From Liquidambar formosana (Eukaryota; Streptophyta; Magnoliopsida; Saxifragales; Altingiaceae), in NCBI GenBank assembly GCA_039720395.1, contig CM077822.1:23705267-23769266 (forward strand): a stretch of 64,000 nucleotides of DNA, in the 5' to 3' direction. Under the pieces are notes generated by a model that saw only the letters and a program-made list of their open reading frames with translations, did not search any database and was not told the origin of the DNA. Position numbers and translations under genes: made by a program. Below, piece by piece: positions 45,009-57,310 of this stretch; position 1 is the stretch's first letter, and every line of letters starts with the position of its first letter.

Positions 45009-48000
45009 ATGGGCATAACACACAAAATGCTTGTGCAACTCATGGTACTGGTTGGGTTGGTGCTAGCAACCACCGCTGCACCAACAGCAGCTCAAGCCAA
45101 GCCCGGCTGCCCCGACCGATGCGGGAATGTGAGTATCCCATATCCATTCGGCACCAAGGATGGCTGTTACCTGAATGATAGTTTCCTCATCACTTGCGAC
45201 GACCACTCTTACAACCCTCCCAAAGCATTTCTGCAGGACAGTAACATCAACGTCACCGGCATATCACTCCAAGGTCAAGTGTACACCCTCAAGTATATAG
45301 CCCGCGATTGTTACGATAAGAATGGTGCGGCGGCAGCGGACAATTTCAATACACCATCGCTTACTTTGCCTATAGTATTCACTATCTCTGATACTCTAAA
45401 CAAGTTCGTTGCGGTGGGCTGTGACACTTATACCTTTCTCGAAGGTTACCAAATTGATGGGACCAAGTACGCCACCGGGTGCATCTCCATGTGTAACAAC
45501 TTGGCTTATGTCAACGACTCTTGCTCCGGCACTGGCTGTTGCGAGGTCTCCATCCCTAAACGACTTTGGAATATTAATATAACATTGGAAAGCTATTACA
45601 ATCATTCATCCATATGGGTCTTCAATCCCTGCAGCTATTCCTTTGTTGTCGAAGAGAAAGAGTTCCATTTTTCCCCCAAATATTTGACGGATTTGCGCAA
45701 CCAAGAAAAGCTTCCGATGGTGCTTGATTGGGCTGTTGGGAATGAGACATGCGAAGTGGCTCGAAAGAATGAGACGAGTTTTGCGTGTAAAGGAAATAGC
45801 ACGTGCCATCAAAACGACAACGGGGCGGGTTATCGTTGCCAGTGCTTGGATGGTTACCAAGGGAACCCTTATCTTAATGGTTGCCAAGGTAAATTCATTT
45901 CATTCTTCTTTGTGTCCGATTATGCCTAGCTACGATTGTATTACTCACAAGTGCTTAAATTTTTTTATGTGGGATGCATTTTTTTTTTCTTTTTCCCACT
46001 TTAAATTATTTTGCAGACATTGATGAGTGTAAGGATTCTAGCCTCAACAAATGTGAAAAGTCAGAATACTGCGTCAACAAGATGGGGAATTTTACTTGCA
46101 ATTGCCCCAAGGGTCATCATGGGGATGGTAGAAAAGACGGAGAAGGCTGTATTGAAAATCGACTTCAAGTGATTCAGGTTGCTGTTGGTAAGTGTATTTA
46201 CACCATTCTACCTTTGAGTAATGCTAGGCTTCTTGAAAGTCTAACTTTTTTTTGATAGGAAAACGCTAACGAGTCCGGATCATTTGTCTAAATCTATTTG
46301 CTCAATTGAGATAGCAACTGATATGCTGATATGCCATGTAATATTAACTCATTATAAATATGTATTTTTTCTTAATAAAATTTAGAAGCAATTGAAATTA
46401 CTATCTCATTAATTAGGCAAACAAATTAGGACAACATACTCAATCTAATTGATTGTTGAGACTACGAAGAAAGTGAAGAGATCTTGAGGCTACAAAAGAC
46501 GGTTGCTAACTCACTTCTTTTAAGGATTACCATGCTGACTAGCAATGGAGTTACCAGGCAGTCAGTCGTCAGCAAGACCAAAAGGAAATTTCCGTCTTCT
46601 TGGAATCTTGGGCTATAGAATATAAGAAAAAGCAGTTCAAACAAAAAGGAAAAGGAAAACCCTTTTAATCCATATCAAAAAGTCTATAGAAAGTAGATAT
46701 ATAGGACAAAATAGCTTTTTAAATTAATGATTAATGGATTCCATTTTGGTTTAAATTGAATGAATAAAGCACAGAAAGGAAAGGAAATTGAATGAAAGGA
46801 ATGGCACCTTCATGTTTTGTGAAATTTTTATCTTTATGTAGCATTACTCTAGTATGAAAAATTCCTTTTATGGTCGGCTACACATGAAACCCACTTATCG
46901 TGCCTGTGGTGTTCTGTGGCTGGTACATCTACTCGTATCACGTAGCAAAATTGCTACATTTTATTTTTTGCTAGTTATAAATAGCAAAACTACTCTTGTA
47001 TATGTGTGCAGTTCCGATCAGGTAAACAAGTGTTGATATAAATTATACCGGTCAGTACCATGCATTAGATATTGTACCTCATGCATTAGCCTAATGTACC
47101 CTATAACCCATTAATGCATGACATATAACCCCCAAAGCGGGTGTTGATATAAATTATATGAGCACGTGCTGACTTGATCACCATCCTCTATGTATGTATA
47201 TAACGTCTCAACTTATTTCAAATGTAGGTAGTGGCATATGTGCTATAGTTGTGCTTGTGGGTAGCTGGTGGTTGTACTTTGCAATTAAGAAAAGAAAGCT
47301 AATCAAGCTTAAAGAAAAGTTCTTTCAACAGAATGGCGGTGCAATGTTACAATTACAACTCTCGAGAAGAGACATATCTAATAGTTCAGCCAAAATCTTT
47401 ACTCTAGAAGAGCTCAAGAAGGCTACCGATAACTACGATGAGCGTAGGATCGTTGGCCGAGGCGGCTATGGAATGGTGTATAAAGGATTTTTAGCAGATA
47501 ACAGCATAGTTGCCATCAAGAAGTCCAAAATTGTTGATCAAAGCCAAATTGAGCAATTCATTAATGAGGTGCTTGTACTCTCCCAAATCAACCATAGGAA
47601 CGTAGTCAGGCTACTGGGTTGTTGTTTGGAGACAGAAGTCCCATTGCTAGTTTACGAATTTGTTACTAACGGTACCCTTTTTGACCACATCCATGATAAA
47701 AGCATTGCATCCTCCTTTTCTTGGGAAATTCGTCTAAAGATAGCCACGGAAGTCGCGGGAGTGTTGTCATATTTGCATTCTGCAGCTTCTACACCAATCA
47801 TTCATAGAGATGTTAAATCTACAAATATTCTCTTAGATGATAATTACACAGCAAAAGTTTCGGACTTTGGAGCATCAAGGTTGGTTCCAGTGGATCAAAC
47901 TCAATTATCGACATTGGTGCAGGGAACTCTTGGATACTTAGACCCTGAGTACTTGCATACAAGCCAATTGACTGAAAAAAGCGATGTGTATAGCTTTGGA

Positions 48001-48426
48001 GTTGTCCTTGTGGAACTATTAACCGGAAATAAAGCCCTTTGTTTCGACAGGCCCGAGAAAGAAAGAAGTTTAGCTATGTATTTTCTTTCTTCTTTGGAAA
48101 AAAATCTCTTGTTCGAAGTTGTTGAGAACTGCATAGTGAATGAGGGAAATACTATGCAGATTAAAGAAGCGGCTAATCTTGCAAAAAGGTGCTTAAGAGT
48201 AAAAGGGGAAGAGAGGCCCACTATGAAAGAAGTAGTAGCAGAACTGGAGGGACTGAAAATGAAGGAAATGCATCCATGGGTTAACATTGAATTGAATTTT
48301 CAAGAAACAGAGTACTTACTTGGTGAATCGTCAAACAATTTCAATCATGGTGATGGTGGTAATTCGAATGGTGGGTATGATAGTATAAGGAGCCATGTAC
48401 TATTACCAGTTAGTGATGGGAGATGA
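45009..48426 (+). CDS. Wall-associated kinase-like receptor (WAKL), three exons
   Basis: A 749-residue receptor kinase from exons 45009-45888, 46017-46187 and 47228-48426; all junctions are GT-AG and keep the frame. The ATG at 45009 has a good context (AACCATGG) and opens a signal peptide ending near APTAAQA; an in-frame ATG at 44925 lacks a signal. Residues about 34-230 are the cysteine-rich pectin-binding GUB_WAK domain ([15 protein letters not shown]). Two EGF modules follow: one ending NPYLNGCQ, then a calcium-binding type (DIDEC) encoded by exon 2. A membrane span lies at about 354-371. The kinase (about 426-690) has GRGGYG, K448, HRDVKSTN (D545) and DFG (563-565), so it should be active. 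WAKs sense cell-wall pectin fragments and signal in growth and defence; that role is inferred from family. Confidence 0.92.
47015..47187. mobile_element. Hairpin MITE, copy 4, in WAK-like intron 2
   Basis: GATCAGGTAAACAAGTGTTGATATAA to ATGAGCACGTGCTGACTTGATC, the same family as copies 1-3 but more diverged. It lies 40 nt upstream of the exon 3 acceptor, in the transcript orientation region that defines the branch site. Confidence 0.75.
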
Positions 48427-49103
48427 TTATTTTGTGTTCGATGATACTACATACTCTGCTAGTATTTTGTGTTTGTTTTTTGCTTGTTTCATACAATATG
48501 TCTCTCCTTTAAGGGAAAATGTTTATGGGAGATTGTAGTTTCAACTCTTTTTAAGTATGCATATAAAAAAATGGTCATAAGAAAGGGGATGGACTAATGC
48601 CCTGTTGTGTAATCCATAAATGGCCCATTGGGCTCTCCTTTGAATCAAATAATTCATTGAACGCAAAACTTTGTTTGTTGTCTCTTCTTATTTGTACTTA
48701 TTAATTTTACACAAATCACCCTGTAACAATTTACACAAGTTTTTCTTCAAGTGAAAGAGTAATTTAAAATACTAGATGTTGGTGGATAAAGTAATTATTC
48801 ACTCTTTAATTACCACTCGTCCTTTAGTTCTCTTCAATAACCAATTTTTAAAATCTCAAACTCAAATTACTAGTAATATTTAATTTGCAAGGGCAAATAT
48901 CATATCTAAAATATCTATCAAGGAAATAATGTCATCTAAAAAATCCATAGATTAATTTTCCAATCGGCTACATCTAAATAATGTGACACTATATTCAAAA
49001 AGGCCAAAATCTTAACTCCTATCCAATTCTATAGGAAAAATGGATTTTTTTTTGAGTAAAATGTCTCTCTCAAAATTATTTAATTGTTTATTTTTTTCTT
49101 GGA
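48427..49103. other. 3' flank of WAK-like gene
   Basis: AT-rich sequence with no gene. No canonical AATAAA close to the stop was seen; the transcript end cannot be placed. Confidence 0.5.
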
Positions 49104-49528
49104 GGAGGCTATTGTCATCACAAAAATTTCTAAGCACCCTGCATTAACTTGAAAATTTTCAAGGTGTAACGAAAATATAAAAGGTTTTTATAAAAATTGG
49201 ACACATTATCTACTAGAAAACATTATTTTGAACAACTTTGTAGAACATTTTTTTCCAAAATCTATTGTTTTATTTGACTTTTTGGTCATACAAAATTTTT
49301 CATGAAAAATAGTAAAAAAAAAAATCAACTTAGATAACAGATTTTGAAAAAACTTTTTTTCTACAAAATTGTTCAAAATGATATTTTCTAATAGATATTG
49401 CGTCCATTTTTCTAATAGATATTGCATCCATTTTTCATGAGAGCTTCTTATATTCTTCATAAAACCTTGAAAAGTTTAAAACACGTGGGGAGTGCTTAAG
49501 AATTTTTATGGTGGCAATAGTTTCCCCT
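49104..49528. mobile_element. Foldback element, copy A
   Basis: Long imperfect inverted repeat: GGAGGAGGCTATTGTCATCACAAAAATT with GGAAACTATTGCCACCATAAAAATT (inverted), continuing through AAGGT...ATCTACTAGAAAACATTATTTTGAACAA and its inverted partner. Related to 54870-55195. Confidence 0.65.
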
Positions 49529-50083
49529 TTTTTTCTTTCTTTTTTTTTGTGCGTTAAATGACAAAATACTGAAAGAACTACTTTGAACTTTTTGTTGCAA
49601 TAATAGGAAAATTGTTTGGGTCATTTTTTCATCTTTGAAAAATGAAAATGTAAGAGACAATTTAATCAAGAAAATCCATTCTTCAACAACAAAATGTCTA
49701 GTCTCCTCTCTCATTTCTCTTTTTTTTTTTTTTTAGTTATATTTGTTGTTATTTTTGAAAATTAAATCTTAGAAAACAAAAACCCAACCATCAAGCCCAA
49801 TCCTAATCAAACAAAAACCCTTTAACCCAAAGAATCTAACCGAACTCACGCCTGTTGGGTGAGGTGCTTTGTATGAGGTTGTGGTTTACTTTGTTGGTGT
49901 TTGTTGTGGACTTGTGGGGGTCTTCTGCTCAGCGCTTTGCGGAGTTTTGTTCCCAGGCTGTTTTGTTAGTGATTTGGGCTTGCTTTTTGTATTCCTAATA
50001 TTTGGTTTTTTATTCCTAAGTTGTGAACTCTTTTATTGTCTTAATATATGAGTTTTTATTTTTATTTTTATTTTTATTTTTTA

Positions 50084-50127
<44 letters not shown>

Positions 50128-51324
50128 GTTCAGGTTAGTCCGAAATGGACAATAACACAATGACCTCTTAATTTTGGAGTCAATTTATGCCTCCATAGGT
50201 CCAATTAGTACAAAACCGTGTGGAGTCAATTTATGCCTCCATAGGTCCAATTAGTACGGTGTTACTGGAGACACACGAAATAAACAATAACACAATGACC
50301 TATTGACTTTGGGGTCAATTTATGACCCCGAAGATCCCATTTATATGAAACCGTGAGACACAAAATGGACAATATATAATACAATGACCCGTCAACTTGG
50401 GATCAATGACTAACGCCATAAATTTATGACCCTTAGCCATAGGTCCCATTAGTACTCTTCGTCACCATGTAATTTACCAATCTAGTTTGGGAGCCCTGAA
50501 TGACTTGCGTTGCAGTGTCTGGTTCGCTCTTCTCAAAGTCAAGTACTCCGTAATAAATGAAAAGCAGTTGATCCAAACATGGAGCCAACTCCATTGAACA
50601 AGAAAATGACTAATCTGAACCAATACCAATTAACTTCAAGACCATCTCCAATAATTTGTACGGAGTATTATATTTGCAACATGAATGTTATATTTTGCAT
50701 TGTTAGGGTGTTAAAATGTTATATTTTGAAATATGTATTCCAATGACATTTGTTAAAATACCTAGTAAACTATTAAAGTTAGCAGTCTAGAGGCACAAGT
50801 TATCCTATAACCACTAAGGGTTTTTCTTTTTTCTTTTTCTTTTTTTAAGAAAATTTAAATGTGTATATTTGATATTTCTTCTCCTAATTATTTGGTGGTG
50901 AGAAAGAGAAACAGGATGTGTTTTCAATGGAACTGTTTTTGTGGGAATGTAGGGATTTTCAAAAATACTTGCGGGAGTAGGGGTGTTAGTTGTTCCATGG
51001 TATATATATTGAACCTTTTAGATCTAAAATAACTTGTCTTTCTCCCATGGAACAAAAAAGAAAAAAAAAAAAAGAAAAAGAAAAAAAAATGATGTGCATG
51101 AGAAAACTAATTGAAAACTGTTTAGCTATATTAGACATCCACTAGCCAAATATTGTTAGTTAGCCACAATACCGTAGGCTAGCCCGTTAGAGAAAAAAAA
51201 AATTAACCATACAGTTAACCTGTTTGAGAATGAAAAAGCTGGCTTGACTATTTAAAATAGCCAAAGAGGTCAGGTCAGACTGGTAGTCCTTTGGAGTTGC
51301 CTTTAAACTTGGTATTTTAAATAA
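49529..51324. other. Intergenic with imperfect tandem repeats at 50130-50460
   Basis: Several diverged units of about 100 bp share TGGACAATAACACAATGACC, GGGGTCAATTTATG and GGTCC(A/C)ATTAGTAC. A 36-bp block starting GGAGTCAATTTATGCCTCC is exactly repeated at 50176 and 50222. A (TA)n run lies at 50085-50120. No gene was recognised. Confidence 0.6.
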
Positions 51325-51608
51325 GGGTAAATTATAATAAGACCCCCTCTAAAATCTGACTATTACAGATACACCCCTCACGTTTTTAAAATTACATTGA
51401 CACCCCCATTTTACAAAATAAACTACAAGGAGACCCCTCCTTCTAACTTCCGTCCATTAATCCGTTAAATCATATTCAAATTTTTTCAAAATACCCTAAC
51501 TACCCTTAGTAGATGATAACTTCCATGTTAAATGCGTATAACTCACCAGTCCAATAGTTCATCCAATACTTTTGAATTTTTTAATTATTATTGATAAACA
51601 ACTAAAAG

Positions 51609-51660
<52 letters not shown>

Positions 51661-51834
51661 TATAAGAAAAATGCTAAAAACAATTTAAATTTTCTGTCCA
51701 ACTGATGTGGCAGCTATCAAATTTGCTGTTTAGAAACAATTATTTATTTAATTAAATTTTTAATTGATTTGCAAAATAAAAAATAAAAAAATTGATTTGC
51801 TAAGTTGCCACCTCATTTGAGTAAGTAGATTTGA

Positions 51835-51886
<52 letters not shown>

Positions 51887-52673
51887 AGAAGAAGAAGAAG
51901 AAGAAGAAGAAGAACTATGTAGCATTACTCATATATAGAAATAAATAAAAAAAATTATTACAATGGAGATGCACGTATAGAGGTGGCAAATGAGGTGGCA
52001 ACTTGGCAAATCAATTTTTTTTTTTTTTTTACACATCAATTAAATAGATAATTGTTTCTAATGAGCAAATCTGATGGCTACCACATTAGTTGGACAAAAA
52101 TTTAAGCTCTTTGGCATTTTTCTTTTATATATATATATAATCTTTTAGTTGTTTATCAATAAATAAATAAATCAATCAAATATACTGGATAAATGTGTTG
52201 GACTGATGAGTTATATGCATTTAACATGAAAGTTGTCATCCAATAAGGGTAATTAGGGTATTTTGAAAAAAATTGAAAGTGATTTAACGGATTATGGACG
52301 GAAGTTAAAGGGAGGGGGTCTTGATGTAATTTCAGAAACGTGAGGGGGTCTATTTGTAATTATCAGATTTTAGAGGGGGTCTTAATGTAATTTGAAAGGG
52401 TAAATTACAATAAGACCCCTCTAAAATCTGACTATTACAGATACACCCCCTCATGTTTTTAAAATTACACTGACACCTTTTACTTTACAAAATAAACTAC
52501 AAAGAGACCCCTCCTTCTCACTTCCGTCCATTAATCCATTAAATTATATTCAAATTTTTTCAAACTACCCTTAGTGGATGATAACTTTTATATTAAATGC
52601 GTATAACTCACCAGTCCAATAGTTCATCCACTACTTTTGAATTTTTTAATTATTATTGATAAACAACTAAAAG

Positions 52674-52711
<38 letters not shown>

Positions 52712-53378
52712 TAAGAAAAATGCTAAAAACAATTTAAATTTTCTGTCCAACTGATGTGGTAGCTGTCAAATTTGCTGTTTAGAAACAATTATTTTTTTAA
52801 TTAAATTTTTAATTGATTTGCAAAATAAAAAATAAAAAAATTGATTTGCTAAGTTGCCACCTCATTTGAGTAAGTAGATTTGAGTAAAAAAAAAGGACTA
52901 TGTAGCATTACTCATATGTAGAAATAAATAAAAAGAATTATTACAATGGAGATGCACGTATAGAGGTGGCAAATGAAGTGGCAACTTGGTAAATCAATTT
53001 TTATTTTTATTTTTACACATCAATTAAATAGATAATTGTTTCTAATGAGCAAATCTGATGGCTACCACATCAGTTGGACAAAAATTTAAGTTCTTTGGCA
53101 TTTTTCTTTTATATATATATAATCTTTTAGTTGTTTATCAATAAATAAATAAATCAATCAAATGTACTGGATGAATGTGTTGGACTGATGAGTTATATGC
53201 ATTTAACATGGAAGTTGCCATCCAATAAGGGTAATTATGGTATTTTGAAAAAAATTGAAAGTGATTTAACGGATTATGGATGGAAGTTAAAGGGAGGGGG
53301 TCCTAATATAATTTCAGAAACGTGAGAGGTCTATTTGTAATTGTCAAATTTTAGAGGGGGTCTTAATGTAATTTACCC
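51325..53378. mobile_element. Dimeric long-inverted-repeat element, TSD TTAAATAA
   Basis: Two head-to-tail copies, 51325-52397 and 52398-53378. Each has long inverted arms (GGGTAAATTA(T/C)AATAAGACCCC... with its inverse) and an inner inverted repeat (AAAAATGCTAAAAACAATTTAAATT... with its inverse). The pair is flanked by TTAAATAA at 51317-51324 and 53379-53386; the internal junction has none. Copy A has a ~49-nt A run and a (GAA)n tract (51838-51910) that copy B lacks. The GGGTAAA ends fit a Mutator-like non-autonomous element, but no transposase confirms it. Confidence 0.75.
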
Positions 53379-53386
53379 TTAAATAA

Positions 53387-54869
53387 TTTCAACTCATTGA
53401 AAATTACATTTAAATATATATCTTTATGAGGGCAATGTGGCATTTTTTTAATTTTTTTTTATTTTTTTATTTTTTTTAAAGGCAGTAAATAGAAGTTGGA
53501 AAGGCAAAATGGTAATAAAGAAGGTAATTGTCCAGAGGAAAAAATTGTAAAAAGGGTCATATATAACTGTTGGTATGAAAATGTTGTTAAAATAATTAAC
53601 CCATTGATAGAGCAAATGTTTTTTTTTTTTTTTTTTTTTCCCTAAAAAAGTCCCGATAAATTGAAGTATAGCATGTGGTAACTCTCGCTTGGCAAAGCAA
53701 ATGCCGTTGTACCTGCGACGGTTAGCATTACTGGCGAATGACGTGCCATTGAAATGGCCTTTGGGAGTTAGGATAGTACAAAAACGTTTGTTTCAAAGTA
53801 AATTCCGCACCTAAAAATCAAGTGATTTGAGAACTTTCAAGCTCTGCGTACCCTACTATGAAATATGAATGAGATAGCTGCACGTCTGACAAGGACAACT
53901 TGCGTTAGAGTCAAGAATCAATACTATTGCATTTGTGGTTGTGGTTGTACTTGGAGTTCTTTGGTGTACTCTTTTTCTCCTTCATTTAATAAAATTTTGT
54001 TTGCCCATAAAAAATTAATAACAATAATAATTTTTGTCATCTTAAGAGTGATATTATCTTGGAATCTAATTTCTTTTATCTACCTATTCTTTTGGGGGAT
54101 ATTATTGAGAGAGGTCTAGTATAAAATTTTGCATTAGAGTTGATTTATTCTTTTGACTTGACCAAAAAAAAAGAAAAAAAAAAGAGAGAGGCTCATAACC
54201 ACCATATATAGGTTCCAAACTTCCGATAACCATATCCTCTCTCTCTCTTTCTGGTTTCGTCACATAAAGATGGGCTATTTTTGTTATTTTTTTTGTTTCA
54301 AAATGTTTGTTCACTTTGAAAAGTCAAATTATAAATTTGTTTTAACTTTTTTATAATAATCTTTATTCTATCAAGAATTAATTTTTTATTTATGTCTTAT
54401 AGAATGATAGTGAAAAAAAAGGTAGTTTTGGAAAGAAAGAAAAAAGTTTAGTTAATGTATTAATTTTTTTTATTAATTATTTTCTCTTAAACCTCGTCTT
54501 TTCATTTTTATGGGACAAATGGAGTAATTCATACCCCATGGTCCTTATCTTCATCTTTATGGGACAAATGGAGTACTTCGTACCCCACGCTCCTTATCTC
54601 CTACTGCATCTTGTCACACCCATGTTATTTTCAATCAATTTATTACACCATTGGAGTCATTGACTCACTTTTGATACTGGATCAAGATCCACCCATCAAT
54701 GTTGTGACTTGCAAGAGCGTATTAGAGGGTCTCTCTCTTAATTTCCTGGGAGTCTATTTTGGTGGGTTCAACTTTAAATTCAACCTCAACAGCCACCATT
54801 GCAACCCTTAACTTTATTTGTAAACCTCTCTTCTTATATTTTTTCGTTGTTTTTTTTTTTTTTTTTTTT
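53387..54869. other. Intergenic, no gene recognised
   Basis: Contains T runs near 53455 and 53620, and a 49-bp tandem duplication at 54505-54602 carrying TGGGACAAATGGAGTA, a motif common in plant mariner-type MITEs. Nothing else supported. Confidence 0.5.
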
Positions 54870-55195
54870 TCAAGGTCTAACGAAAAATTTAAAAGATTTT
54901 CAAGAAAATTAGTTGCACTGTCCACTAGAAAATATCATTTTGAACAATTTTGTAGAAGAAAGTTTTTTCAAAATCTATTCTTTAAGCAGAATTTTTGGTT
55001 AATAATAATTTCCGTTTCTATAAAAATGAAATAGAGATTGTAAATGACAAAAAGCAAAAGTCTTTTTAAACTATAGATTTTAGAAAGGTTTTCTTCTACA
55101 AAGTTATTCAAAATAATGTTTTCTAGTAGATGTCATTGCTAATTTTCATGAAATCATTTATACTTTTCATAAAATCTTGAAAAATTAAAATAAAT
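54870..55195. mobile_element. Foldback element, copy B
   Basis: Inverted arms CAAGGTCTAACGAAAAATTTAAAAGATTTTC...CACTAGAAAATATCATTTTGAACAATTTTGTAGAAG and their inverse. Same family as 49104-49528. Confidence 0.65.
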
Positions 55196-56028
55196 AGGAT
55201 TTACAAATGAAGTTTGAGAGATTACAATAACCACCCTCTCCAATCTCATGTGGCTTGGCACTTGGTGGGTTCCATAGTGTCATGCGGTTCAGCATAGAAA
55301 TCAAACGGGCCCATTGTCAACACCTAAGGTACAAAATTAACCCAATTTAATAAGTTTTAGGAATCTGCATGCACCCAAAATGTTTGCTCTCAATATCTTT
55401 TTCTTAATAAACTTTTTTGGGCCTAGTTCGTAATGAATTATATTTTTATATTTATTTATTTTTAATGAATTTGCCTAATACGAATTTATGAATTTAATGA
55501 CAGAGTGATGCTTGTTTTGTTTTATTTTATTTTATTTTAGTTAACTTTATTAGTATTGAGACAATGATAATTACTCGTGAACAACATAGCCAACTTAATA
55601 TTAACCATTAACCTTACTTTTTTTTTTTTTTTTTTTTTTGGTGTCCTAAGCTTTTGTTTCCATTGAAGTTTCAATCCAGATTAATCCCCTAATGGCCCAT
55701 ATGAGAGGTCTTATACCTAATTACCTACACAAGCAATGATACATACGAAGAGTTAAACAATGACCTTTGAGGAGCACACCTAAGACTTGACCACTGAACC
55801 AACCCCACAAGGGCAACCATTAGCCTTAGTTCTGTGTTAAATTTTAGCCAAAACAACTACTAAGGTTTAACTTTACTCTCATATTGAGTTATTATCTCAA
55901 TTAAATTAGATGTAGTTCTTAGAGTTGAAGGCTTGATTTGAAAGCAAATACGTCTAAGAATCTTGCTGTAATTTTTTTTTTTTTTTTTGGTAGGCACGAC
56001 TTGTTTTTATTTGTGTTATTTGTTGTGT
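55196..56028. other. Intergenic, nothing recognised
   Basis: AT-rich with T runs near 55620 and 55975. No ORF or repeat structure that I can support. Confidence 0.5.
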
Positions 56029-57275
56029 CTAGTTTGTGCACACATGCGTTGCACGTGAACCATTTTAAGTAATATATATGTTTGTTGTATGTATATCCAA
56101 GGACTTAAATAGGATATGATTAGAAGAACTCAAGATGTTAACTGAGTTGGGATCTTGAATTTCTTTATGATGCTTAATAGCACTTTCCTTTTCTCTTTAT
56201 AAATATATGTATAAGAAGAAAACAGTTTAAGGAAGTGAAAGTTTACTTGGTTGTGAATTTCTGAAAATAAAATATTGCTTGATCTCTTCCCGTTTCAATT
56301 TTACTTGGTTGTGAATTTCTGAAAATAAAATATTGCTTGATCTCTTCCCGTTTCAATTTTGATGATGTTATATTAAATCAAAAGACATCAAAGTATTAAA
56401 TAATAATAATATTAATGAAGCAAAAAATTATTGAGTACCCTAGATTTAAACAAGATAACTTGGAAGTTATCACCCAAAAACTTAAAACAAAATTAATATG
56501 CATTTACATTTAATAGATTCAGAAAATAAAAACCTCTGCACAACTGGTATTCTATAACCAGTTCCAATCCACAAAATTACCAAGTAAAAAAAAATGAATG
56601 ATCAACATAAGAATAATAAAATCTATAGGAGAAATAACCTCTAATTACAAAACACTGTTTAATGAAATAGTGTATTCAACAAATCACTATAAACATAAGG
56701 TAAAATGTAAAATACAGAAAGAAAGGGAAAAAAAAAAAAAAGATATCTCTTACGATGAAACATTGAATCTCTAAGAGAACATCAAAGAGATATTAAGCAT
56801 AAACCAAAAAAAAAAAAAATTACAGAATATAAAAGATAAAGAAAACTATACTTTTGATGTAGGATTTTCAATCTCCAACTAAGAATAAGAGAAGATGAAT
56901 ATAAAATTCATAGGGTTGGCATAGGGATACTAAAGGGATATATAATAGGGGAGGAGAAACATATGAGTTTTTTTTATTATTTTCTACTGCAAAAAATGAA
57001 TGAATTAACGGGGAAGAAAACGTATGGGCTAATGGAATAGGATTGTAGAACTCTAATTAAAGTAGGGTATGGGAAACGGAAACGTATGGGTTAGTGGAAT
57101 AGGATTGTAAAACTCTAATTAAAATAGGTTTCTCCATAATTTAATTAATTATGTATCTTTTTTCTTTTTGTCTTTTGGATTACTTAAGGATATTGATGTC
57201 ATTACATTTTAAAATAAAGGTATTTTAGAAAATCAAAAGTATTTATAGGATTCACCCTTTTATAGGTAGTATAGA
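56029..57275 (-). mobile_element. Helitron (non-autonomous)
   Basis: Minus-strand 5' end TCTATACTACCTATAAAAGGG at 57275 (followed by host T) and 3' end with hairpin CACGTGCAACGCATGTG then TGCACAAACTAG at 56029. The host base on the left is T rather than the expected A. It contains a perfect 58-bp tandem duplication (56242-56357). Confidence 0.75.
56242..56357. repeat. Perfect 58-bp tandem duplication
   Basis: The unit beginning TTTACTTGGTTGTGAATTTC and ending CCCGTTTCAAT occurs twice in a row with no mismatch. Confidence 0.95.
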
Positions 57276-57310
57276 TATAGATTATATAGTATCTTATGTC
57301 ATTATTATTA

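Noticed and set aside
50555..50672. Stowaway-type MITE (TACTCCGTA ... TACGGAGTA)
   Set aside because: The inverted ends are only about 10 bp and no TA duplication could be confirmed.
53865..54119. 84-codon plus-strand ORF and neighbouring short ORFs
   Set aside because: No motif, no start context and no homologous-looking segment; AT-rich composition explains it.
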